Assembly (NCBI GenBank): GCA_008015565.1
Contig: SSFV01000006.1
Coordinates: 1 to 40,014, forward strand
Source of the DNA: Nitrosomonas sp.
GTDB taxonomy: Bacteria > Pseudomonadota > Gammaproteobacteria > Burkholderiales > Nitrosomonadaceae
Length of the DNA: 40,014 bases
Direction of reading: 5' to 3'
Below are positions 29,943 to 39,000 of the stretch, piece by piece. The notes beneath the pieces are model-generated. The model was not told the origin of the DNA. It made no database searches and saw only the letters and a program-made list of their open reading frames with translations. The number at the start of each line of letters is the position of its first letter. Position 1 is the first letter of the stretch. The translations under genes were made by a program, and so were the position numbers.

Positions 29943-31868
29943 TCATATTTTGGCGGTGGATTTTGACTCTAATTCTTCCCATCTTGCAAGATAATTTGTT
30001 AGTTCTTTTTCAATCACATTAGATCGAGTCTTTAGTGCTCTTGCTTCATCTGGATAATCGCGGTAAATCGTTGGTTCATTCAGGCGCAAGGTAATATTCA
30101 TTTGTTCTTGCTCCAAAGCATCAATTTTGCCAGGCAATGTTTCTAGTTCACGCGTCTCATGATAGCTAAGTCTGTTAGCGCGGGAAACCTTGGCTGATTT
30201 GGAAATGATAGCTGAAGAAGCGGATGATGGTTTTGATACTGCTTTTTGTTGACTGATATTTTCTTCAGAATGTTTGACACGTATCCAATCTTCATAGCCA
30301 CCGATATATTCACATAATTTTCCATTACCTTCAAATACGATTACTTGTGTGACGACGTTATCGAGAAACTCACGATCGTGACTAACCAGGAACAATGTTC
30401 CGGAGTAGTCCTGTAACAAAGCTTCCAGTAGCTCAAGTGTTTCAATATCCAAATCATTGGTGGGTTCATCAAGTACCAGAACATTGGCTGGTCGGGTAAA
30501 TAAGCGTGCGAGCAACAACCGGTTGCGCTCACCACCGGATAGCGATTTGACGGGTGATCTGGCCCGCTCCGGAGCAAATAGGAAATCTTCCAGATAACTG
30601 ATCACATGTTTGCGTTTACCGTTGATTTCAACGAATTCGGAGCCTTGGCTGATGGTATCCGTTAGCACCATTTCTTCATCTAACTGTTCACGCATTTGAT
30701 CGAAATAAGCAATCGACAACTTAGTTCCTTGTTGAATTTTACCGGAATCTGGCTGTAGTTCGCCAAGAATAAGCTTTAGCAGTGTCGATTTACCCGCCCC
30801 ATTCGGACCCAATAAACCAACTCTATCCCCTCGCAGAATGCGGCAAGAAAAATCTTTGATGATTATCTTATCACCATAGCTTTTATTCACATGTTCCAGC
30901 TCAGCGACAAGCTTACCGGAACGTTCTCCGGCATCTACAGCAATATTGGCTTTACCGACCTTTTCCCGTCTGGCGGCTCGTTCCAAGCGCAGAGCCTCCA
31001 GGCGCCTTACTCTGCCTTCATTGCGAGTGCGCCGTGCTTCGATTCCTTTGCGTATCCACACCTCTTCTTGCGCCAGGAATTTATCAAATTTTTGCTGGTG
31101 AATGGCCTCAATCTCGAGTAGCTCGGCTTTTTGACGCTGATAGTCAGAGAATTTACCTGAAAAACTCTGTAAATTTCCACGATCCAACTCAACAATGCGT
31201 GTTGCAACATTATCCAGAAAGCGGCGATCATGCGTGATAAATAACACACTGCCAGAGAAATCCTGCAGCAATTTTTCCAACCATTCGATCGAAGAAAAAT
31301 CCAGGTGATTGGTTGGTTCATCCAGTAGCAGTACTTTAGGCGATACCACCAAAGCCCGCGCCAATGCCACACGTTTTTTTAAACCTCCGGAAAGATGTTC
31401 AATCAAGGTATCTGCAGGCAAATTCAATTTGCCGATCACGGTTTCAATGGTTGCTTGCAGATTCCAGCCATTTTCCGCTTCCAAGACGCCTTGCAGCTCC
31501 TGTAATTGCATCAACAGGGCATCTGTGTCGTCTGCTGTTTCACTTAAGGTATGGGAGATTGCATGATAATCGAGCAGAATCCGGCTAATTTTGCCCAGTC
31601 CATTCGACACCTCTTGAAATACCGTATTAACCGGATTCAAAACCGGTTCTTGTGAAACATAAGCCAGCTTCAAGTCAGGAGCCAGCCAAAGCTTGCCATC
31701 GTCCAGTTTGATTTCACCTGCCAAAGCACGCAGTAAACTGGATTTGCCGCCGCCATTTCTGCCAATCAAACCGATGCGTTCATTTTCGTCAAGCTGTAAG
31801 CAGACGTGATCCAGCAAGGCGTGATGGCCAAAAGCTAGACAAGCGTTTTCCAAGGTAATCAGAGGCAT
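29943..31868 (-). CDS. uup: ABC-F family ATPase Uup
   Basis: Uup is a soluble, two-domain ABC protein that acts on ribosomes or branched DNA rather than in transport. The first ATP site is GRNGGGKS (residues 36-43) with signature LSGGLKKRVALARAL. The second is GPNGAGKS (354-361) with LSGGERNRLLLARLF. The linker between domains is charged and helical. The C terminus (from about residue 560) is the Uup-specific coiled coil that binds DNA. At 641 residues it fits Uup rather than the shorter EttA or YheS. Confidence 0.92.
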   Translation of the reverse strand: MPLITLENACLAFGHHALLDHVCLQLDENERIGLIGRNGGGKSSLLRALAGEIKLDDGKLWLAPDLKLAYVSQEPVLNPVNTVFQEVSNGLGKISRILLDYHAISHTLSETADDTDALLMQLQELQGVLEAENGWNLQATIETVIGKLNLPADTLIEHLSGGLKKRVALARALVVSPKVLLLDEPTNHLDFSSIEWLEKLLQDFSGSVLFITHDRRFLDNVATRIVELDRGNLQSFSGKFSDYQRQKAELLEIEAIHQQKFDKFLAQEEVWIRKGIEARRTRNEGRVRRLEALRLERAARREKVGKANIAVDAGERSGKLVAELEHVNKSYGDKIIIKDFSCRILRGDRVGLLGPNGAGKSTLLKLILGELQPDSGKIQQGTKLSIAYFDQMREQLDEEMVLTDTISQGSEFVEINGKRKHVISYLEDFLFAPERARSPVKSLSGGERNRLLLARLFTRPANVLVLDEPTNDLDIETLELLEALLQDYSGTLFLVSHDREFLDNVVTQVIVFEGNGKLCEYIGGYEDWIRVKHSEENISQQKAVSKPSSASSAIISKSAKVSRANRLSYHETRELETLPGKIDALEQEQMNITLRLNEPTIYRDYPDEARALKTRSNVIEKELTNYLARWEELESKSTAKI

Positions 31869-31983
31869 TGGTGAGGTTTAATAAAAATTGAAAGGTTTGT
31901 GGCGTCACTCAAGAATGTGCTGCTTAGTGCAGGAAAGCAATTTTGTCATGCTTTGGTTCGTTTGGCAAAAACAAACTGCGCAT

Positions 31984-32011
31984 AAAAATGGGGCTTGTAA
32001 GCCCCATTTTT
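31984..32011 (-). terminator. Bidirectional rho-independent terminator
   Basis: AAAAATGGGGCTT (31984-31996) pairs perfectly with AAGCCCCATTTTT (31999-32011) with a two-base loop. It lies 32 bases after the end of the minus-strand hsp20 gene and before uup, and it has T-runs in both directions. Confidence 0.9.
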
Positions 32012-32043
32012 ACATCACCATGATCGAAATAGACTAGTTTGAA

Positions 32044-32469
32044 TCACTCTACCGGACTGACTGTAATTTTTTTCGGTAGTACTGCTTCGCGTTTTGGTAT
32101 TACGATTTCCAGCACGCCATGCTTCGATGTTGCCGATATTGCTTCGGAATTGGCGGTATCGGGCAGGCTGAATCGCCGGTAGAAAGAGCCATATGTGCGT
32201 TCAACGCGTTTATAACCCTCTTTCTCAGTTTTGGATTCAGATTTTTTCTCGCCTTTAATGGTTAACACTCCATCTTCCATACTGATATCGATTTCTTCAG
32301 GTTTAACTCCCGGAATGTCAGCATGAATGACAAATTTATCGGTTTCTTCTTTAATATCAACTGCAGGCGCCCATTCCGCAGTTGCGGTGGAGCCTTCCGC
32401 GACATTCCGTTCCAGCTCTCTTTGCAATTGACTCAACAAACCCCATGGTTCATATCGTGTAATGGCCAT
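32044..32469 (-). CDS. Small heat-shock protein, Hsp20 / alpha-crystallin family
   Basis: This 141-residue holdase chaperone has the alpha-crystallin domain (about residues 35-128). The conserved ADIPGVKPEEIDISMEDGVLTIKGEK and the GVLEIVIPK stretch (residue 118 on) belong to it. It lacks the I-x-I tail motif in strict form; the C terminus has KKITVSPVE. AAGGAGA precedes the ATG. A sigma32-like promoter lies about 115 bases upstream, so heat induction is expected. Confidence 0.94.
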   Translation of the reverse strand: MAITRYEPWGLLSQLQRELERNVAEGSTATAEWAPAVDIKEETDKFVIHADIPGVKPEEIDISMEDGVLTIKGEKKSESKTEKEGYKRVERTYGSFYRRFSLPDTANSEAISATSKHGVLEIVIPKREAVLPKKITVSPVE

Positions 32470-32591
32470 AATAAATTTCTCCTTATCAATTAAAACAATA
32501 CACTGCCTTTTGATATCATCGCCTCATTCAATCTGTCACTGCTGAGTTTTGATGTGGCGTTGTTTTGCTACAAAAACACTTTCAATAAGCG

Positions 32592-32619
32592 ATATAAGGA
32601 TTATTCATTTTTTTTCAAG
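32592..32619 (-). promoter_or_regulatory. Sigma32-type heat-shock promoter of hsp20
   Basis: On the minus strand CTTGAAA (32619-32613) is followed after 13 bases by CCTTATAT (32599-32592). The heat-shock consensus is CTTGAAA, 11-16 bases, CCCCATNT, so only two positions differ. The leader to the ATG would be about 115 bases. Confidence 0.7.
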
Positions 32620-32681
32620 GGATGTGGTAAAAACTGACTGAATGACAGAAACTTCATTGCGTCTGGAATGCCGCGGGAAAC

Positions 32682-33329
32682 CTACTGCGCATAGCGCCGC
32701 CGCAATCCAAATAAGACGGCAGCGGATAGCGTGAGAACTAATGCAAGCCACAGCACATTTCGCTTCATCCATTCTAATGGATTGGCTTGGACAGAAAAGC
32801 TGGCTTCCGCGAGATCGAGAATTTTAGTATCCATCCGCGCATTCTGCTGTGTCGATAAGTGCAACTGAAATTTTAATATTTGTTCTCCTGCTGATTCCGG
32901 CGTGACGCGCCAGCGCCAGCGCGCCGAACCATCATAGTCAGAGCTTGGATCTTGTGGGCCCATCCGATCGACTTCAAAATCCTCGCCGGCGACTTCCGCC
33001 TTCATAGTGGGCGATACTACACCGGTAATTCCCTGAATCGAAGTACCCTCGGACGCTGTGGCTATAATTTCGTTTAAGAACTTTGCAAGTTGCTTTGTTT
33101 CAAGAGTTAATCCCACATCAAAGCTTTCGTATTGTTTGGCGGATGCTGGAATCGAAATGGCCGAACTATCCACAGGCAATTTCATAACGACCGGATTAAA
33201 CTGCCGTTTACCCGACATGAAATGCATAAAAGAATTGATCGAAAAAGGTACGATCAATAACACCAGCAACAATGCGGCCGGCATAATCAGATTAAAATTG
33301 AGCCCCGATTCGGGTTCTGACTTACGCAT
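32682..33329 (-). CDS. Bitopic membrane protein of unknown function
   Basis: This 215-residue protein has a membrane helix near each end (about residues 14-34 and 189-207), enclosing one extracytoplasmic domain. That domain contains SARWRWRVTPESAGEQILKF, a W-x-W-x-VTP-x5-GxQxLxL pattern I recall from beta-sandwich domains in varied bacterial membrane proteins. I cannot name the family with certainty. The C terminus is Arg-rich (LRRRYAQ). The ATG at 33329 follows GGAGGA closely; a TTG at 33341 is rejected because it lies inside that ribosome-binding sequence. It is next to hsp20 but has its own promoter region. Confidence 0.72.
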   Translation of the reverse strand: MRKSEPESGLNFNLIMPAALLLVLLIVPFSINSFMHFMSGKRQFNPVVMKLPVDSSAISIPASAKQYESFDVGLTLETKQLAKFLNEIIATASEGTSIQGITGVVSPTMKAEVAGEDFEVDRMGPQDPSSDYDGSARWRWRVTPESAGEQILKFQLHLSTQQNARMDTKILDLAEASFSVQANPLEWMKRNVLWLALVLTLSAAVLFGLRRRYAQ

Positions 33330-33516
33330 GATTTCCTCCAACGATATTCAATGTATGGATTAATCATATCATTCTTGGGAAAAGAACTGAGCAAATCAGA
33401 AAGTCCGGTGTTTTTTTCTGGAAGCGCGAGCCCAAAAATGCAAGCTTGCAGAGCAAGTGGGGAGCAATAGCGGGAACGGCTGGTTTTTTTCAATAGAATT
33501 GTTCGTCTCATATAAT

Positions 33517-33888
33517 CTACCAATGCTTTTTCCATTTATTCCATCGATACAATGCCACTGCGAATATGTTATATACAAAACGGCAGATCTGTTTTAAGAG
33601 AGGCAAGCCAAACACTTTGTATTTCCAGATTTCTTTAGGGCAATTGCGCCAAATCGCCAGAAAAGCATCAAATCCAATCTGAAGATCGCCGTTTTCATCG
33701 ATCATGTGCAGCCGTTCTCTAACGAACTCCAAGTCGGTGCTGATTTCTGCCGCTAACCGATTATCTTTATGGACATCGTTCCATTGCATTTCGCAAACAC
33801 TCATTTTCTGCATTTGCGTTTCAATACCCGCTTTGCAAACCGGGCAGGCTGAATTGTAATAAACCTTGAGTTTTGACTGGATGTGCAT
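33517..33888 (-). CDS. DUF393 (DCC-type) thiol-disulfide oxidoreductase-like protein
   Basis: This 123-residue protein has a thioredoxin-like CxxC (Cys15, Cys18) in VYYNSACPVCKAGI, then DVHKDN and the GFDAFLAIWRNCP segment typical of DUF393. The usual DxxC aspartate is replaced by Asn12 in the visible motif. The ATG at 33888 gives a normal length. A longer in-frame start at 33993 would add 35 residues unlike the family. Neither start has a good ribosome-binding sequence. It is a single gene on the minus strand. Confidence 0.78.
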   Translation of the reverse strand: MHIQSKLKVYYNSACPVCKAGIETQMQKMSVCEMQWNDVHKDNRLAAEISTDLEFVRERLHMIDENGDLQIGFDAFLAIWRNCPKEIWKYKVFGLPLLKQICRFVYNIFAVALYRWNKWKKHW

Positions 33889-34230
33889 GATCGTTTGTTT
33901 AATCTGTAAGTATGCTATCTTTTGTTCACGGTTTGTTGTTTGTGCTGCGTTGCGCCATTTCCGGGTTCGGATTAAATGCTCAAAAATGTTCATTCAATAC
34001 GAATAAAATGCGCTTCTCGCCTGTTTCCACTTTTATCCGGTTGCTTTGGAAACATTTTTCAATGGCCTTTTAATGGCATAGACAGGCTAATCGTTGTGAT
34101 TAAACACTCGATTGGATTAACCCGGCAATACATGTTCGGAACGTTGCCGCATAATCAAGTTGGACGAGTGCTATAAAAGCGGTTATGCTGTCGGCCAATC
34201 GATAGCCATTGGCAACGTAATTTTATCAAC
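33889..34230. other. Intergenic region before tRNA-Arg
   Basis: I see no supported gene in these 342 bases. A 66-codon plus-strand reading frame (33976-34176) has no family likeness or ribosome-binding sequence. The right end holds the tRNA promoter at 34160-34189. Confidence 0.5.
34160..34189 (+). promoter_or_regulatory. Probable promoter of tRNA-Arg (and the sugar kinase)
   Basis: TTGGAC (34160-34165) and TATGCT (34184-34189) are 18 bases apart. The start would be near 34196, about 35 bases before the mature 5' end of the tRNA. Confidence 0.55.
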
Positions 34231-34307
34231 GCGCCCATAGCTCAGCTGGATAGAGTACCGCCCTCCGAAGGCGGGGGTCGCACGTTCGAATCGTGTTGGG
34301 CGCGCCA
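34231..34307 (+). tRNA. tRNA-Arg (anticodon CCG)
   Basis: The 77 bases fold as a standard cloverleaf. The acceptor GCGCCCA pairs with TGGGCGC, the D-stem is GCTC/GAGT, and the anticodon stem CCGCC/GGCGG has loop CTCCGAA with CCG at the centre. The T-arm is GCACG-TTCGAAT-CGTGT. Discriminator G and an encoded CCA end it. It reads CGG arginine codons. Confidence 0.97.
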
Positions 34308-34316
34308 AAATATCCT

Positions 34317-35231
34317 GTGATCGCTACGCAAACCGAAACAATTATACTGTTTGGTGAAGTTCTGGTGGATATCTTTGCCGGCCGCAAGGTATTCGGAGGA
34401 GCGCCGTTTAACGTTGCGCGTCACCTGCAAGCATTTGGATTACACCCGGTGCTGATTACGCGAACCGGAGATGATGAACTTCGCCGTCAACTAATCACCA
34501 TACTCGAAGATACAGGGATGGACGCGTGCGGTATACAGCTCGATGCTTTTCATCCAGCCGGTCAAGTGATGGTGCGCATGGAAGGATGCAAACACCATTT
34601 CGATATTTTACCGGAGCAAGCGTATGACTATATCCATGCCGGTATGGCACGCAGGGTTAGTGGGGCGGCGCATCCGCGTTGGATATACTTCGGTACTTTG
34701 GCGCAGCGCCATACAATCTCGAAGCAGGCTTTGGCTGCGCTTACTCGTAACAGCAAGACACCCCATCTAGTGGATATCAATTTACGCGAGCCTTGGTATG
34801 ACCGATCGATCATTGAACACTCGCTAAAGCGCGCGGATGTCGCGAAAATCAATCTGGATGAGCTCGAAATTCTGGCATCGCTGCTTCAATTACCCGGAAA
34901 ACATGCAACGCAAAAAGCAGTGGCATTGATTAAACGGTTTGCATTGCGGAGTTTGCTGGTGACCTGCGGTGAACAGGGTGCCTGGCAACTCGATAACACG
35001 GGCAAAAAACATCAAGTAGTGGGATTGGCAACTTTATCGGCCTATGTAGATAGCGTTGGTGCCGGCGATGGGTTTGCTGCCGTGTATCTGCTTGGCCAAT
35101 TGCGCGATTGGCCCATTGACCTTACTTTGGTGCGCGCCAATAAATTCGCCGCTGCTTTATGCGGTATCCGGGGAGCAATTCCCGATTCCGAGGATTTTTA
35201 TCTGCCATTCATTGCAGAATGGAAGCTTTGA
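34317..35231 (+). CDS. PfkB-family carbohydrate kinase (fructokinase-like)
   Basis: This 304-residue ribokinase-fold enzyme phosphorylates a sugar or sugar phosphate with ATP. It has the N-terminal LFGEVLVDIF and FGGAPFNVARHLQAFG (near residues 11-38) typical of fructokinases, and the C-terminal signature DSVGAGDGFAAVYLL with the catalytic Asp. Fructokinase would fit the sucrose metabolism known in some Nitrosomonas. The GTG at 34317 is ten bases after the tRNA CCA. A GTG at 34293 lies inside the tRNA and is rejected. There is no ribosome-binding sequence, and the message must come from the tRNA promoter or start close to the GTG. Confidence 0.87.
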   Translation: MIATQTETIILFGEVLVDIFAGRKVFGGAPFNVARHLQAFGLHPVLITRTGDDELRRQLITILEDTGMDACGIQLDAFHPAGQVMVRMEGCKHHFDILPEQAYDYIHAGMARRVSGAAHPRWIYFGTLAQRHTISKQALAALTRNSKTPHLVDINLREPWYDRSIIEHSLKRADVAKINLDELEILASLLQLPGKHATQKAVALIKRFALRSLLVTCGEQGAWQLDNTGKKHQVVGLATLSAYVDSVGAGDGFAAVYLLGQLRDWPIDLTLVRANKFAAALCGIRGAIPDSEDFYLPFIAEWKL

Positions 35232-35286
35232 CTGGCAATTAAAGCGTCATATTTTCCGGCGATCTGCCACGCAGTCCGATCCCCGG

Positions 35287-35324
35287 TACTCATCCCATCT
35301 ATGCTATGCAATCCGGGATGAGTA
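35287..35324. terminator. Stem-loop between convergent genes
   Basis: TACTCATCCC (35287-35296) and GGGATGAGTA (35315-35324) form a perfect ten-base stem with an 18-base loop, between the ends of the sugar kinase and the OmpA-type lipoprotein. There is no U-run on either strand. Confidence 0.5.
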
Positions 35325-35343
35325 TTGACCGGAACCGCTATTC

Positions 35344-36030
35344 CTATTGCTGAGGTGATGGCGCTGGTGGCGCTTCCGATGCTTTTTGCTGCTCCATGAC
35401 AAAAATTTCCACGCGGCGATTATCCGCTCTGTTTTGCGGCGTGTCATTGGCTGCAACCGGTTCATGAGAACCGCGGCCATCGATTTGAATGCGGTTGATC
35501 GACACACCGCGGCTGACCAGATAGTCGCGCGTGCTGGCTGCACGGTTAACTGAAAGCGGATTATTGATCGCATCGCTGCCCGTATTGTCGGTATGTCCGA
35601 TGATCATGATCCCGGTATCCGGGTTGTTTTTCAGGCTGGTAGCAAAATTATCGAGAATCGGCTTGAAATCGGGCTTAATATCCGATTTCCCGGAATCGAA
35701 TGAAATATCGCTTGGGATATTCAATTTAAGGCGATTGTCTTCGGTTTGCGAAACTTGCACGCCTGTTCCGGCGGTTGCGGCTTCCATCTGCTTTTTCTGC
35801 GCTTCCATTCTTTGCGACCACAAATAACCGGCGCCCGCGCCAAGTGCGGCACCGGAGCCTGCGCCGATCGCAGCGCCTTTCCCGCCGCCGATCAGTGCGC
35901 CAATGGCAGCGCCCGCACCAGCACCAATTACCGTGCCTTGCGCCGTGCCGCGTTGCGTTTCAGACATCGAAGCACATCCGCTTAGTCCCCAAGTTATTGC
36001 CAAAATCAACAAAATTTCCCGTATTTTCAT
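35344..36030 (-). CDS. OmpA-family outer-membrane lipoprotein with glycine zipper
   Basis: This 228-residue lipoprotein has a signal peptide and lipobox LSGC with lipidated Cys19. A glycine-zipper membrane hairpin follows (about residues 34-70, many GAGAGAA-like turns). The C-terminal OmpA domain binds peptidoglycan: SFDSGKSDI..., then GHTDNTGSDAINNPLSVNRAAS and the late NRADNRRVEIFV. It resembles E. coli YiaD. A proline-rich tail ends it. AAGGAGA precedes the ATG. It anchors the outer membrane to the cell wall. Confidence 0.93.
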   Translation of the reverse strand: MKIREILLILAITWGLSGCASMSETQRGTAQGTVIGAGAGAAIGALIGGGKGAAIGAGSGAALGAGAGYLWSQRMEAQKKQMEAATAGTGVQVSQTEDNRLKLNIPSDISFDSGKSDIKPDFKPILDNFATSLKNNPDTGIMIIGHTDNTGSDAINNPLSVNRAASTRDYLVSRGVSINRIQIDGRGSHEPVAANDTPQNRADNRRVEIFVMEQQKASEAPPAPSPQQ

Positions 36031-36097
36031 AACCGTCTCCTTTGGTTAGTGTTGGTTTCTTACTGTAGCAAAAAGCATCCACAACTTAATTGCAGCG

Positions 36098-39000
36098 CTA
36101 TTGATTATTATCGCTTAAATAGTTTTTTATATTCCGGGCGATTGTCAGAATAGTCAAAGAAATTACCACCCAACCCAAAATGGTATACGCCGCTGCCAGC
36201 CACACCCACATTTGCGGATGGTTTGTATTGAGTACCTCATCCAGCAAATAATCGCGTCGTTCGTCCCAGGTTGTTTGTTTCAGCAACATACTCCATTCAG
36301 CATTTTTTTCCTCCAGCTTCGTTGGTTCTGCGCTACGGAGATTACAAAGTAACTCATGGCGAAGATCGACCAGAGAAATGAAAACATCCAATGCATAAAT
36401 AAAAGGATCGATAGTTTTTCCGCATTCCATTTTTGCAGCGGATTGTGTTTGTTCCTGCAACGACGATGTATCTTCAGGAGCCGGCTTGATGCGCATAAAA
36501 TGGGGCTGGTTCGTATCATCTACAAACGGGGTGGCATAATCCACATTCAGCACCAGGAATTTCTTATCGTTATTGACTGTGTTTACGCCCCAAGCGCCAA
36601 TGGCAAGGCAAATCAAAATGGTTAGCAATGCACGAAAAATCGATAGACCATAATCAAAGCAAATCCAGTAAATAATTTGAGCGGTATAAACGATTAACCT
36701 CCCAACGCCTATCCCCCAAATCACAATGGATAAAAATAGCATTTGAGTAAAAAAGACACTGGCTGGTGCTGGGTGATTTATAAATAATAGACCGGAGGCC
36801 AAATAAGTAATGACTAATACAGCAGGAACGATAAGGAAAATAAAATAATTTCTATCCAATTTATCTTGTTCTCGGCAAAAAATGAGTGTGGACAAAGCGC
36901 CGGCTATTACGCCCAACGCAACGGGCCACAAATTTTCATTCACAGCGGATGTCATGGTATGAGTAGCAATCATAAATACAATTCCGGCAAAGAAACTGAA
37001 TACAAGAAGGAACATGGGCGTTACGCGTTGCGCAAACAGCATGAATTCAATGGAAATTTTGGCTCTCAGAATGCCATTAACGTTCGCAATATCCCCGCGA
37101 GAACGATAGGCTTTGATTACTTGTGAAAACGGTTGTTGATCGAACGTATAAGGATCCGGAACACCTTGCGGATACTGCTGATATAGCCACCCTAAACGCG
37201 CTTTCCAGTTTTGATCGTTAAGGGCGCTAGGTGGAGGTGCTGGTGACGGTTGCTTTTTCTGTGGAGATTGGTTTTTGTTAGGAGCAGATATTTCTGAGGA
37301 TGATTGAAAATTTTCAATTACCATATTTTCATTATCAGTGTCATTTGACTCAAAATTAGCAGCTGCATTTGATTCTATTGGTTCTACAATATGAATGAGG
37401 CGATTAAAGGTAAATCCTTCTAAACGAAGAAATATCCCATAATTTAGCCAATTATGATTAAATTTAAATGACTCTGGGTTTCGCCAGCCATTGCCACGCC
37501 GGTCATTTAATGTTTCAACATGCGCACCACGTAAATCAATTACCGGCAGTTGCATCGGTAGGAATAATTCATAGCGATCCAGCCATCGTCTAAATTTTCC
37601 ACTATATTTATAAAATATGCTTGGAACTCCATTAAATAGAGGTGGGGTTGGTAAAAGATTAATTTTTTCTGAAAATGATTTTTCAGCGCTTGGTAATAGA
37701 GAAGATATGTTGTTTCTAACTTCTTTCCTATTAGCGTTATGCAAATTTAGTTTTAAAGGGCGAATTGCTTTTAAGGTTGTATTTTTCCCGCTGCTGTCAT
37801 AACGGTATGATTCAGAAAATTGGAATCGGATGTTTACACCATCCCGTATGGGTTCATCATCTTCCATTTGGATGAGGCCATTTTTATAAATATGAAAAGT
37901 AGCATTAAAAACGTAATCTGCATAAATGACGTGTGTTTTTGCGACCCAATACTCAGGTTTTTCTTCTGTAATTACAATTTCTTTAATGAGCTGTTTAATT
38001 CCGGCATTGTCGGATTCATGCGGAATCTCATAAATATGGAAAGGTCCTTGATCGCCCCATACACACTCGCAAAAGAAACGCAAATAATCTTTTACTTGAT
38101 CAAGAGTCTCAAGTTTTAAATTTCCTTGTTGGCCGAGTTTATGATTGAGTTGATGAATCGGTGCGCTTTTACCACCCACTATTACAATTTCTTTAGTATC
38201 GGGATTCCAGAGACAATCGATCAAACCGCCTGCTATAACATGATTAATGGTTTTCTGCTCAACATAACAACGAATCCAGTAAAAATCAGGATAAAAAGAT
38301 AGCTCATCAGAACAGTACGATACGATGACTTGTTTATGAAAACCGTACAATCGGTCAAGCTTGTTCTTTGCCCACTTTACGAAACGATTTCTTAATTTAT
38401 CAGGCAAATTTTCACGATAAGAAATTAAAAGCCGCAACGGTTTTCGGAAAAATTCGCGAATACGCCCTGTCCAGTTTATAAGATTGGTATCACTATCTCC
38501 CAATTCGGTTTGCAGACGATGGATCCGCAACTCTTTTTGAATTACTGCATGTTTAAGTATGAGCTGGCATGTAGGACTGTTAAGGCACGCATTGAGAAAA
38601 TTTTCTCTGCTAGATTGCAAGTCAGCAAAGCGGCGCCATTCTTTTATGGTAATTTTATGTACCAGTTTAATTGATTTAAAATTATCAATCCCTTTTTCAA
38701 GATCTCTCGATAAATATAGACTGCCACGCACATGGATACCGGAAAGATCCGCCTTCTTATGGATGGTTGGGTAGAATCTGACATCCCCTTCTGTTTTCAA
38801 TCCCCTGAACTCTACATCTTCTTTAAAACATGCGTTGTCTTCTATAGAACAGAAACCGCTAATATGCATATTCCTAGCAGAAACAGTGGCATCGATTGTA
38901 GCCGTAAATTTAAAATAACCGCTGACTTCAGCGCCATCCAGCAGCACTTGTATGTTATCCGTATTACCTTTATTTTGATTGGCTTGTGTATCCGTTGAAT

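Noticed and set aside
32530-32585. Second sigma32-like promoter (TTGAAA with GCCACAT) for hsp20
   Set aside because: The spacing of about 21 bases is outside the accepted 11-16 range; the pair at 32592-32619 fits better.
33889-33993. Longer N terminus of the DUF393 protein (ATG 33993)
   Set aside because: The 35 extra residues are unlike the family, and the shorter start gives the usual length.
33976-34176. 66-codon plus-strand reading frame before tRNA-Arg
   Set aside because: No ribosome-binding sequence or family likeness; it also overlaps the promoter region of the tRNA.
34293-34316. Sugar-kinase start at GTG 34293
   Set aside because: It lies in the T-arm of tRNA-Arg; GTG 34317 keeps the whole conserved domain.
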